Shown here one piece after another: positions 7,063 to 12,907 of a stretch of DNA of 52,606 nt. Every line of letters begins with the position of its first letter. Positions within the stretch are counted from its first letter, which is position 1. Source of the DNA: a virus; IMG/VR virus record IMGVR_UViG_3300047322_000449, positions 1 through 52,606 of that record; one strand, given 5' to 3'. Under the pieces are notes generated by a model. The model was not told the DNA's origin. It did not search any database and saw only the letters and a list, made by a program, of their open reading frames with translations. A program made the translations under genes and the position numbers.

Positions 7063-7346
7063 AAGACACCTGCGAGATCTGCGGGTTCAAGACCAAGATG
7101 CCAGACACGTACATGCGCATCGTCACGATGCCTGGTTACAGGTCATGGCGGGGCATACCGCTCGAGGATCACACGGTGTGCTCACACTCGGCAGCCTGTC
7201 AACGTCGGCTGCTACGCAAGATGAAGTACGGCTCGTTCAGATTCATCCGGCACACAGACCTGGTGTACTTCGAACAGGTCCAGTACTGGATGAAGACCAA
7301 CGTCAACCGATGGCGCTCAAGGCACAGGACGAGCGCCCACGTGTAG
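7059..7346 (+). CDS. Small zinc-finger-like protein
   Basis: 95 residues, coupled by an ATGA overlap. It begins with CEIC (C-x2-C), and a second pair occurs near residues 46-52 (VCSHSAAC). Four Cys and nearby His residues are compatible with one zinc site. The C-terminus is basic and aromatic. No family recognised. Confidence 0.76.
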   Translation: MKDTCEICGFKTKMPDTYMRIVTMPGYRSWRGIPLEDHTVCSHSAACQRRLLRKMKYGSFRFIRHTDLVYFEQVQYWMKTNVNRWRSRHRTSAHV

Positions 7347-7350
7347 CTGA

Positions 7351-7397
7351 AGCTGAGGCTCACCGAGCCTCGGCTTGAACTACAACCACACGGGAGG
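7351..7397 (+). promoter_or_regulatory. Single-hairpin start element
   Basis: An 11-bp stem, AGCTGAGGCTC/GAGCCTCGGCT with one G-U pair, closes on ACC (7351-7375). The second hairpin of the sister elements is missing. The start motif is degenerate (CACGGGAGG, ending at 7397). Confidence 0.65.
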
Positions 7398-7401
7398 AAT
7401 G

Positions 7402-7656
7402 ATGGATATCGTATTCACAATCCTCTTCATCGTGGCCCTCTTGGCCCTCATCGGCAAGATCGTTCGCGACAGAGAGGACGAACGTGGCGAGCACGACCAG
7501 GTCCTGGTTCGGAAGTACAAGACGACTGCCTCGATGCAGCGGGATCTCAACAAGCTCACCAAGCTCGGCTGGACGGCAGACCAACAGACGGCTGCTGCTG
7601 GGTTCCTCACCGGAACCAGGAGCTACACCGTCACGTACATCAGACATCAGCTATAG
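7402..7656 (+). CDS. Small membrane-anchored hypothetical protein
   Basis: 84 residues. Two ATGs are adjacent (7399 and 7402); the second gives better spacing from GGGAGG. Residues 3-22 (IVFTILFIVALLALIGKIV) form one transmembrane helix at the extreme N-terminus, followed by a charged cytoplasmic-type domain. No cleavage site is obvious, so it is probably a membrane anchor. Function unknown. Confidence 0.78.
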   Translation: MDIVFTILFIVALLALIGKIVRDREDERGEHDQVLVRKYKTTASMQRDLNKLTKLGWTADQQTAAAGFLTGTRSYTVTYIRHQL

Positions 7657-7673
7657 TTGCATAGCAGCCCACA

Positions 7674-7739
7674 CCAGAGGCTGCTAAGTGCGCTCGGGTG
7701 TTCCTCCCTGGACCCTGGAGCGCACTTAGGAGCCTCTGG
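7674..7739 (+). ncRNA. Candidate regulatory RNA hairpin with anti-start-motif loop
   Basis: CCAGAGGCT pairs with AGCCTCTGG (9 bp), then CTAAGTGCGCTC with GAGCGCACTTAG (12 bp), then GGGT with ACCC (4 bp). The only interruptions are one G-G mismatch and a two-base bulge. The 12-base loop is GTTCCTCCCTGG (7700-7711). Its last ten bases, TCCTCCCTGG, are the exact complement of CCAGGGAGGA, the start motif before the genes at 696, 1028, 2147 and 2700; nine bases match five further genes. No reading frame explains the sequence and no U-tract follows. Whether it is an independent RNA or part of a longer transcript cannot be seen. Confidence 0.6.
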
Positions 7740-7743
7740 CTCT

Positions 7744-7793
7744 AGGGACTAGCCATACGGCTAGCAATCAGGTATCATTACCTGAGTAACCCT
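7744..7793 (+). ncRNA. Predicted three-way-junction RNA element
   Basis: AGGG/CCCT and ACT/AGT close a junction (7744-7750 with 7785-7793). It holds two hairpins, AGCC-ATAC-GGCT (7751-7762) and CAGGTA-TCAT-TACCTG (7769-7784). It lies between the anti-motif hairpin and the gene at 7833. It is too short and wrongly proportioned for a tRNA. It could be the 5' leader structure of the next gene or part of one larger RNA with the preceding hairpin. Confidence 0.45.
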
Positions 7794-7832
7794 GCTTCAC
7801 CGAGTAGACACTACCAACTGAAGGGAGCGAAC

Positions 7833-8363
7833 ATGGCACGTGAGGCAAAGATGGCGACTCCGTCGCAGATGACGAAGCTCGTCGCAGAGGTCAAGAAGAA
7901 CCCCGGTGAGTCCGAGCGGTACTACTCCGAGAAGTGCGGCATCGACATGGCACTGATCGGTCGCTCGCTCTGGGCAGCCGAGGTCCAGGCGGACCCCAGC
8001 CTGAAGATCGCCGCCACTCCGGCGTCGGTCGCCAAGGCCGCCGACAAGGGCACCCTGCGCTGGCCGCGGATCGCGGCTTACGCTGGCATCTCTGTCGGTC
8101 AGGCCAAGGCACTGTACGAGCAGCACACCGGCAAGGCGGCTCCGTCGAACCTGACGAGTCGCGGTCGGCAGTTCGACGGCGTCACGCCGCAGAAGCGCAC
8201 CGGCTCGTCCGGTCGGCGCGGAGCGGCGGCTGCCAAGCCGAGCGGGACCAGCGGTCGCCGGGGTGCGGCGAAGCCCACCACCGCCAAGCGCGGTGCGGCC
8301 AAGCCCGCAGCCGGCAAGCCCGCAGGTCGCCGGGGAACCCGCGCAGGCGCGGACCCCAAGTAA
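7833..8363 (+). CDS. Histone H1-like basic DNA-binding protein candidate
   Basis: 176 residues with ATG behind AAGGGAG. Residues 1-100 are predicted helical with turn spacings that could be one or two HTH folds (KLVAEVKKNPGESERYYSEK, later LRWPRIAAYAGISVGQAKAL). Residues 105-176 are a low-complexity Lys/Ala/Pro/Arg/Gly tail with repeats of the type RRGAA-KP, as in histone H1-like bacterial proteins. A role in coating or regulating DNA is likely from composition; the exact family is not recognised. Confidence 0.8.
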   Translation: MAREAKMATPSQMTKLVAEVKKNPGESERYYSEKCGIDMALIGRSLWAAEVQADPSLKIAATPASVAKAADKGTLRWPRIAAYAGISVGQAKALYEQHTGKAAPSNLTSRGRQFDGVTPQKRTGSSGRRGAAAAKPSGTSGRRGAAKPTTAKRGAAKPAAGKPAGRRGTRAGADPK

Positions 8364-8393
8364 GACAGGCGGTCGAAGAGGTCCTCAAGATCG

Positions 8394-8440
8394 GCGACCC
8401 ACGTGAGACTCAAGCACTCAACAGAGTCCTCGTGGGTCGC
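8394..8440 (+). promoter_or_regulatory. Hairpin covering a candidate start codon
   Basis: GCGACCCACG (8394-8403) and CGTGGGTCGC (8431-8440) are perfect 10-bp complements separated by 27 bases. The right arm contains the GTG at 8432 that is the likeliest start of the next gene, so the hairpin could hide it. Confidence 0.4.
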
Positions 8441-8686
8441 CGCATCTGGATTGAGAACTATGAGCAGAAGAATCTCGACCGTGAGACAGGGCGCGAGTAC
8501 GTTTTGCCCGCTCACACGTACGACTGCCGAGTTCTCTCAATCAAGCAACTGCTACCTGCCGATCGCAGCAAGGGCAGAGAGAAACATCTCATCCAGCTGT
8601 GGACGGACCCTGGTGGCATGAGGACGCTGTCTGTCGGCAGTATCCGGCTGAAGGACCCAGGCCGGCAACGTCGTACCACCGCATGA
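8432..8686 (+). CDS. Hypothetical protein, start uncertain
   Basis: The frame is open and protein-like up to the stop at 8686, but no ATG fits. The GTG at 8432 gives 84 residues beginning MGRRIWIENYEQKN and has no good ribosome site. Sequence just upstream in the same frame is also protein-like, so a non-standard start or a longer product is possible. The product is basic with probable beta strands around TYDCRVLSIKQLL. Not recognised. Confidence 0.55.
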   Translation: MGRRIWIENYEQKNLDRETGREYVLPAHTYDCRVLSIKQLLPADRSKGREKHLIQLWTDPGGMRTLSVGSIRLKDPGRQRRTTA

Positions 8687-8692
8687 ACGCTG

Positions 8693-8789
8693 TAGCTGTG
8701 GCCCCGATGGGCCACGGCTAGAGCGCTCGGCGCTCTACGTTGGGTAGACCATTACCCATCGTCTTACTAGGACAATACAACCAGGGAGG
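8693..8789 (+). promoter_or_regulatory. Triple-hairpin start element
   Basis: Three hairpins stand in a row: TAGCTGTGGCCC/GGGCCACGGCTA (8693-8720, one G-U), GAGCGC/GCGCTC (8721-8735) and TGGGTA/TACCCA (8741-8758). CCAGGGAGG is at 8781-8789, with the ATG at 8793. It is a variant of the left-arm double-hairpin element, without the CGGG clamp. Confidence 0.7.
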
Positions 8790-8792
8790 GCT

Positions 8793-9080
8793 ATGAAGAC
8801 CACTATCATCGACCCGAACCCCGAGGTCGAAGAGACAGCGGTCATCAGCAGCGAGGCGCGTGCTCCGCGTCTCCTGAAGATCGCGAAGAAGCCGATGGCT
8901 TCGACATTCAGTATCACGCACAAGCTGGCGAACGACACGAAGCGTGTCGGATTCGTCATGTGTGGCGGAACCGTCGAGCAGTTCAACGACGCCTGCGACA
9001 CGATGATCCGGAAGAATGCCAGGCTCGGCAACTCCAACGGCGTGTTCATTCACGCGATCGCCGGGGAGTACCGCTGGTGA
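8793..9080 (+). CDS. Hypothetical protein
   Basis: 95 residues with a start fixed by CCAGGGAGG. The N-terminal 30 residues are acidic and probably flexible. Residues 40-95 look alpha/beta with two Cys (VGFVMCGGTVEQFNDACDTM). Not recognised. It is coupled to the next gene through a GTGA overlap. Confidence 0.77.
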   Translation: MKTTIIDPNPEVEETAVISSEARAPRLLKIAKKPMASTFSITHKLANDTKRVGFVMCGGTVEQFNDACDTMIRKNARLGNSNGVFIHAIAGEYRW

Positions 9081-9325
9081 GCCCACACACGCTGCTCGTC
9101 GTCGGCATCGCCTGCGGCCTGGTCGCGCTGATCTTCGCGTTCTGGCTGATCAGCCAGTCGGGCACGTGGCGAGGCTCTGACGATCACGAGCTCAACCGCC
9201 TCGCAGCACGCGAGGTCGTGAACCTGCTCATCGTCGAAGCAACAGAGAGCGATGTGGCACCCTGGGTAGATCCCAGGTACCAGGCCGCTCTTGACTACAG
9301 CATCACGATGTACCGCTCCTGCTGA
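9077..9325 (+). CDS. Small membrane protein
   Basis: 82 residues with a GTG start overlapping the upstream stop (GTGA). Residues 5-26 (TLLVVGIACGLVALIFAFWL) form one transmembrane helix; the rest is a soluble acidic domain. Function unknown. Its start by coupling supports the call. Confidence 0.75.
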   Translation: MSPHTLLVVGIACGLVALIFAFWLISQSGTWRGSDDHELNRLAAREVVNLLIVEATESDVAPWVDPRYQAALDYSITMYRSC

Positions 9326-9336
9326 TTCCAGCGGCT

Positions 9337-9384
9337 GCCGCTCACTGAGCGGCGGTCGGTGCAATGAGCACCAGTGGAGGGAGG
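9337..9384 (+). promoter_or_regulatory. Double-hairpin start element, variant motif
   Basis: GCCGCTC/GAGCGGC (9337-9353) closes on ACT and GGTGC/GCACC (9358-9372) on AATGA. The start motif is GGAGGGAGG (9376-9384), 8 bases before the ATG. Confidence 0.68.
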
Positions 9385-9392
9385 TTGTCGCA

Positions 9393-9647
9393 ATGGCAAG
9401 AAAGCAGACGCAGGAGGAATATGTCAGTCAGCTTCCGCCCTTCAAGGTCACAGTCAGCAAGGATCATCCTGGCTGGCTGATCGTGGAGTGCGGTCGCGAG
9501 GACTGCGCAGATTTCTTCCTGGTCCGCAAGAGCCACTGGACTCGCAAGCTCGTTGTGAACGGGCATACCATCACGGGACGCTCGTGTCCATACTGCTTTC
9601 GGGCGGGACGAATGCCCACAAGCGGACGTCGTGCCGGTCAGGTATAA
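9393..9647 (+). CDS. Zinc-ribbon protein
   Basis: 84 residues. ATG behind GGAGGGAGG. It has C-x4-C (VECGREDCADF) and C-x2-C (SCPYCFRAG) about 30 residues apart, a zinc-ribbon pattern, between short beta strands. A role in nucleic-acid binding or as an adaptor is plausible but not shown. Confidence 0.78.
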   Translation: MARKQTQEEYVSQLPPFKVTVSKDHPGWLIVECGREDCADFFLVRKSHWTRKLVVNGHTITGRSCPYCFRAGRMPTSGRRAGQV

Positions 9648-9648
9648 T
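9643..9648 (+). promoter_or_regulatory. Candidate -10 box before the helicase operon
   Basis: A perfect TATAAT overlaps the stop codon of the upstream gene, 35 bases before the helicase start. No TTGACA-like box lies 16-18 bases upstream, so the promoter would be -10 driven or activator dependent. It could be chance, but it sits at the junction between the small-gene arm and the replication arm. Confidence 0.35.
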
Positions 9649-9682
9649 CGATCGGCTAAGACACTACCACACCGAGGAGACC

Positions 9683-11656
9683 ATGAACAAGGCATTTGCG
9701 GAACTAAGTGCCGCAGGTGACAAGATCGAAATCAGCTTCAGGTACGATGCCGATCTCGTATCGTGCATCAAGGAAGTACCGGGAGCACGGTTTGTCCCTG
9801 CGGGAGATGGCGGTCCCATGTGGACCGTACCTCTCACCTTGGACAGCGCCCGCATGCTCAACAAGTGGATGGGACCGAGTCTCGTCCTGGGCAGGGCGTT
9901 CAAGGTCTGGGGCAAGGAAGCGGTAGGGCGTGAGAAGATGCTTCATGATCTCTCAACCATCGACGATCTGCCGGTGGACAAGCTCAAGATCGCTCAGACC
10001 ATGCCCGATCTCGCCAACTGGCTGCGTGGTTACCAACGCGCGGATGTCCAGTTCCTGGCCGCTACGTCGGCTCTGAACCTGAACCAGCAGAGGCTGGGGA
10101 AGACACCAGAGACGATCGCGGCCATCTTCGAGTCGGGCGACGAAATCGCCAACGGACCGCATCTGGTCTGTGCACCGAAGACGTCGCTCAACACCGTCTG
10201 GCGCTTCGAGGTTGAACGCTGGACAGCGAAGCTGGAGAAGCCGCACGAGGTCATCACGTACTCGGGCGAGATGTCACAAGCCAGCCGTGCCGCTGCTATC
10301 GAGGAGTTCTGGAAGTGCATCGATGAGGAGTGGCCGGTCTGGTTCATCTGCACGTTCGCGACCGTTCGCGATGGCAACGAGCCCTTCATGGATCCGGCAG
10401 AGTTTCCGGACGGCTGGGCGTCGTTCACCATCGACGAGTTCCACAAGAGCGGTCTGCCGCGTGCATCGGGCAAGAAGGACATCAAGTCCAACAGCAAGTT
10501 CGCGCTGGCGGTCAAGGATGTTCCGGCTCAGCGACGCTACGCACTATCGGGCACTCCGATGGGCGGCAAGCCCATCAAGCTGTGGGGTGCGCTTCACTTC
10601 ATCTACCCCAGGCAATACACGTCGAAGTGGCAGTGGGCCAAGACGTGGCTTCAGGTCAACAACAACGGCTTCGGGAACGACGTCGGCGGCATTCAGCGTG
10701 GCCGCGAGGACGAGTTCTACAAGGCCATGGCCCCATACGTCGTGAGACGGCTGCGGTCTGAGGTTCTGCCTCAGCTGCCGCCAGCGCAGTGGATCGACGT
10801 GTGGTGTGACATGACCCCGAAGCAGGAGAAGCAGTACCGGGAGTTCGCTGCCCGTGCTGAAGCCACGATCGAGGGTCTACAGCTGAACGCTCTTGGCATC
10901 CTGGCGGAGTACACGCGGTTGAAGCAGTTCGCCGATGCGTACTGCGAGCAGATGGAAGAGCGTGAGGTGACGTGCAACGCATGTGGCGGTACCGGCAAGA
11001 TTGACATCGAGGGCGTAGAGCAACGCATCTGCCCTCGCTGCCTGGGTACCGGCAAGCGGAAGCATCAGCGCATCGTCCCCAGCACGGAGTCCGGCAAGCT
11101 GCCGGCGCTGATCGAGCGTCTGGCGGAGCAGGGCATCGTTGCTGGTACTGACAAGGACGATGACGCCGAGGGCGAATCGCTGGCGATCGTGGCCTCGCAG
11201 TTCAAGGAGGTCGCGGACATGGTTCACGCCTATCTGAACCACATCGGCATCAAGGCGGTGAAGATCACCGGCGACACGAAGGACGAAGAGCGGACGGTCA
11301 ACCAGATGCTCTTCCGTCAGGATGGCAAGAGAATGCCTGACGACCCGCGTGTCATCGTCATGACCACCACCGCCGGTGGAGTTGCCATCACCCTGGACAT
11401 GGTCGAGAACGTTCACATCCTCGACGAGACCTGGGTGCCGGATGACCAGGAGCAGTTGGCCGACCGGGCAGTCAACACCAGCCGTATGCATCAGATCGGC
11501 GTGTACGTGTACCGCAGCAAGAACACGGTCGAGCAGCAGATCGCCGAGCTCAACATCGAGAAGGGCAAGATCAACACCAACATCCTCGACATCCGTCGGC
11601 AGGGCTTCAGGGCCACGCTGGTGGAGGCCAAGGAGAAGGCTGGCGTTGGCGTATGA
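9683..11656 (+). CDS. SNF2-family helicase with DnaJ-type zinc insert
   Basis: 657 residues. ATG at 9683 behind GAGGAG. Residues 15-65 resemble a HARP-type DNA-binding module (FRYDADLVSCIKEVPGARF, then MWTVPL). Walker A is the shortened RLGKT (137-141), Walker B is DEFH (251-254), followed by SGTP (289-292). The second RecA lobe carries TTTAGGVAITL and QLADRAVNTSR, the motif VI region. Between the lobes, residues 431-458 hold CNACGGTGK and CPRCLGTGK, the paired CxxCxGxG units of the DnaJ zinc finger. ATP-driven remodelling of branched or protein-bound DNA is expected. It begins the replication operon; its stop overlaps the next ATG. Confidence 0.9.
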   Translation: MNKAFAELSAAGDKIEISFRYDADLVSCIKEVPGARFVPAGDGGPMWTVPLTLDSARMLNKWMGPSLVLGRAFKVWGKEAVGREKMLHDLSTIDDLPVDKLKIAQTMPDLANWLRGYQRADVQFLAATSALNLNQQRLGKTPETIAAIFESGDEIANGPHLVCAPKTSLNTVWRFEVERWTAKLEKPHEVITYSGEMSQASRAAAIEEFWKCIDEEWPVWFICTFATVRDGNEPFMDPAEFPDGWASFTIDEFHKSGLPRASGKKDIKSNSKFALAVKDVPAQRRYALSGTPMGGKPIKLWGALHFIYPRQYTSKWQWAKTWLQVNNNGFGNDVGGIQRGREDEFYKAMAPYVVRRLRSEVLPQLPPAQWIDVWCDMTPKQEKQYREFAARAEATIEGLQLNALGILAEYTRLKQFADAYCEQMEEREVTCNACGGTGKIDIEGVEQRICPRCLGTGKRKHQRIVPSTESGKLPALIERLAEQGIVAGTDKDDDAEGESLAIVASQFKEVADMVHAYLNHIGIKAVKITGDTKDEERTVNQMLFRQDGKRMPDDPRVIVMTTTAGGVAITLDMVENVHILDETWVPDDQEQLADRAVNTSRMHQIGVYVYRSKNTVEQQIAELNIEKGKINTNILDIRRQGFRATLVEAKEKAGVGV

Positions 11657-12141
11657 CCATCCTCGGTGAGAAGGAGGGCGTGGGCGTCCTGGAGGTCTCC
11701 AGGGCACCCATGCCTGACACCAAGTACGAGTGCGTGATCGTCGAACTCTGGCAGGGCGATCGCGAGGACATCGCTGTCGGCGTCGACCAGTACCTGGTCG
11801 TCTTTGATGCCGATAACGTGCCCGATGAACTGCTCATCTCCAACCGTGGTTATAGCGGTTGGGAGATCAAGCGTGAGCAGCGTGACTCCGTCGTCTTCTT
11901 CCAGATCATCAAGGAGGTCAAGGCGGCGGACAAGGACGCGATCGCTCACGCGAAGTCAGACGAGCAGTTGCTCGACCCGGAGAACCGACGGTACAGCTAT
12001 GGTGCCAACGCTCGCCGAGGAGAGCAGTACGAGCAGTTCCTTGCCGCCATCGATGCCCTCGGAGAGAACTACGAGGACCAGGAGGCATGGGCTGCCGTCG
12101 AAGCGTACCGAAGCGTCTTCGCGACGCTGCACGAGAAGTAG
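11653..12141 (+). CDS. Hypothetical protein downstream of helicase
   Basis: 162 residues, starting in an ATGA overlap with the helicase stop. The first half is beta-rich and acidic; residues 75-160 are helical and acidic with many Glu and Gln. Not recognised. Coupling to the helicase suggests a partner or accessory role. Confidence 0.8.
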   Translation: MTILGEKEGVGVLEVSRAPMPDTKYECVIVELWQGDREDIAVGVDQYLVVFDADNVPDELLISNRGYSGWEIKREQRDSVVFFQIIKEVKAADKDAIAHAKSDEQLLDPENRRYSYGANARRGEQYEQFLAAIDALGENYEDQEAWAAVEAYRSVFATLHEK

Positions 12142-12143
12142 GC

Positions 12144-12413
12144 ATGACTACAACCATACCATACGAAGGGAGTCCAGTGGCCATTGCGGCAGCAGAGCAG
12201 ATTCGCTGGCGCGAGACGCCTGAGTCCTCGAACGTAGCAGCCATCGGCTGGGACGGCGAGGAGCGCATGTACGTGCGCTTCCACCACGGAGGCGTGTACC
12301 TGTACGATGGCGTCGCACGTCAGAGAGCAGTGGCTTGTTGGCGTGCTCCGAGCGTTGGAGTCTACTTCAACAAGCACATCAAGCCGAACTACCACTGCGT
12401 CAAGGTGACGTAA
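12144..12413 (+). CDS. KTSC-domain protein
   Basis: 89 residues. Residues 25-88 match the KTSC pattern: SSNVAAIGWDGEERM, then a YVRFHHGGVYLYDGV strand pair, and finally VGVYFNKHIKPNY. KTSC domains are small and often found alone or fused in phage and bacterial proteins; their biochemical role is not established, though RNA or nucleotide binding has been suggested. The next gene starts in its stop codon (TAATG). Confidence 0.85.
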   Translation: MTTTIPYEGSPVAIAAAEQIRWRETPESSNVAAIGWDGEERMYVRFHHGGVYLYDGVARQRAVACWRAPSVGVYFNKHIKPNYHCVKVT

Positions 12414-12622
12414 TGCAGGTCGTGGTCTTCATACTGGCTGCTGTCATCTTCTGGCAGCTACTGAAGATCGTGAAGATCTGCTTCACAGGACTGGGCGACG
12501 AACCTGCCGCCCAGGGCGATCCGGAACCGGACGAAGCCAACCACAACGGGCATCCGCCCGCGAACGACAGCTGGTTCGGATTCGACGATCGCATGATGCA
12601 AGACGATGAGGATCCCGGCTAG
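12413..12622 (+). CDS. Small membrane-anchored acidic protein
   Basis: 69 residues, starting in TAATG. Residues 2-20 (VVVFILAAVIFWQLLKIVK) form an N-terminal membrane helix; the rest is acidic and disordered (many Asp, Glu, Pro and Gly). Its last codons form the left arm of the following terminator. Function unknown. Confidence 0.76.
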   Translation: MQVVVFILAAVIFWQLLKIVKICFTGLGDEPAAQGDPEPDEANHNGHPPANDSWFGFDDRMMQDDEDPG

Positions 12623-12643
12623 GGTAGTGCCGGGGTCCTCATC
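12605..12643 (+). terminator. Intrinsic terminator after the first replication block
   Basis: A 15-bp stem, GATGAGGATCCCGGC/GCCGGGGTCCTCATC with one G-U pair, closes on a 9-base loop and is followed by CCCTTTCTCTATTT. The tail is pyrimidine-rich rather than pure U, as is common in GC-rich actinobacteria. The stem overlaps the stop of the upstream gene. Confidence 0.75.
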
Positions 12644-12649
12644 CCCTTT

Positions 12650-12778
12650 CTCTATTTGCCTCCATTCCATCCTCCACCCCTACCTACCTCTCTCGCGCGC
12701 GACGACCCCGCGCGTGTACGCGCGTAAGGGGATTGACAAATAGAGTTTTGTTCGCGCGAGCGTGTACGCGCGGGGTCG
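12650..12778. repeat. Nested inverted repeats around an AT-rich core; possible origin or control site
   Basis: CTCTATTTG (12650-12658) is the exact complement of CAAATAGAG (12737-12745), and CGACCCCGCGCGT (12703-12715) of ACGCGCGGGGTCG (12766-12778). The two pairs interleave. Runs of alternating CG flank a short AT-rich core that contains TTGACA (12733-12738). There is no gene here. Such architecture fits a replication origin, an operator or a transposition scar. I cannot choose between them from sequence alone. Confidence 0.5.
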
Positions 12779-12892
12779 AGGGTCCGGCACCTAGAGGCTT
12801 AGAGCCGAGGACGATCGGACTAGCGCGGGGCGATGGGTTACGGTAGGGTTCCTAGCTCGGCGGTCTAGGACCGTCGTTAGGACACTACCTAC

Positions 12893-12899
12893 AGGGAGG
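12893..12899 (+). promoter_or_regulatory. Start motif deciding a TTG start
   Basis: ACAGGGAGG lies 8 bases before TTG at 12908. This is the last clear copy of the start-motif family in the early arm, and it is not preceded by the GCGGG-clamped hairpin. It fixes the unusual start of the nuclease gene. Confidence 0.65.
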
Positions 12900-12907
12900 T
12901 TTGTGAG

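Noticed and set aside
7700-7711. Loop of the 7674-7739 hairpin read as a minus-strand ribosome site
   Set aside because: On the minus strand CCAGGGAGG is present but no ATG, GTG or TTG in a usable position opens a coding frame, and the surrounding sequence is a long perfect hairpin.
7744-7793. Three-way junction as a tRNA
   Set aside because: Only 50 bases, two arms instead of three, no T-loop motif or anticodon arm of proper size.
7934-8431. Long frame overlapping the H1-like gene
   Set aside because: Within the H1-like gene it is an out-of-frame shadow rich in Arg and Gly; only the part beyond about 8364 looks protein-like.
12733-12738. TTGACA as a promoter -35 box
   Set aside because: No acceptable -10 hexamer lies 16-18 bases downstream, where the sequence is GC-rich.
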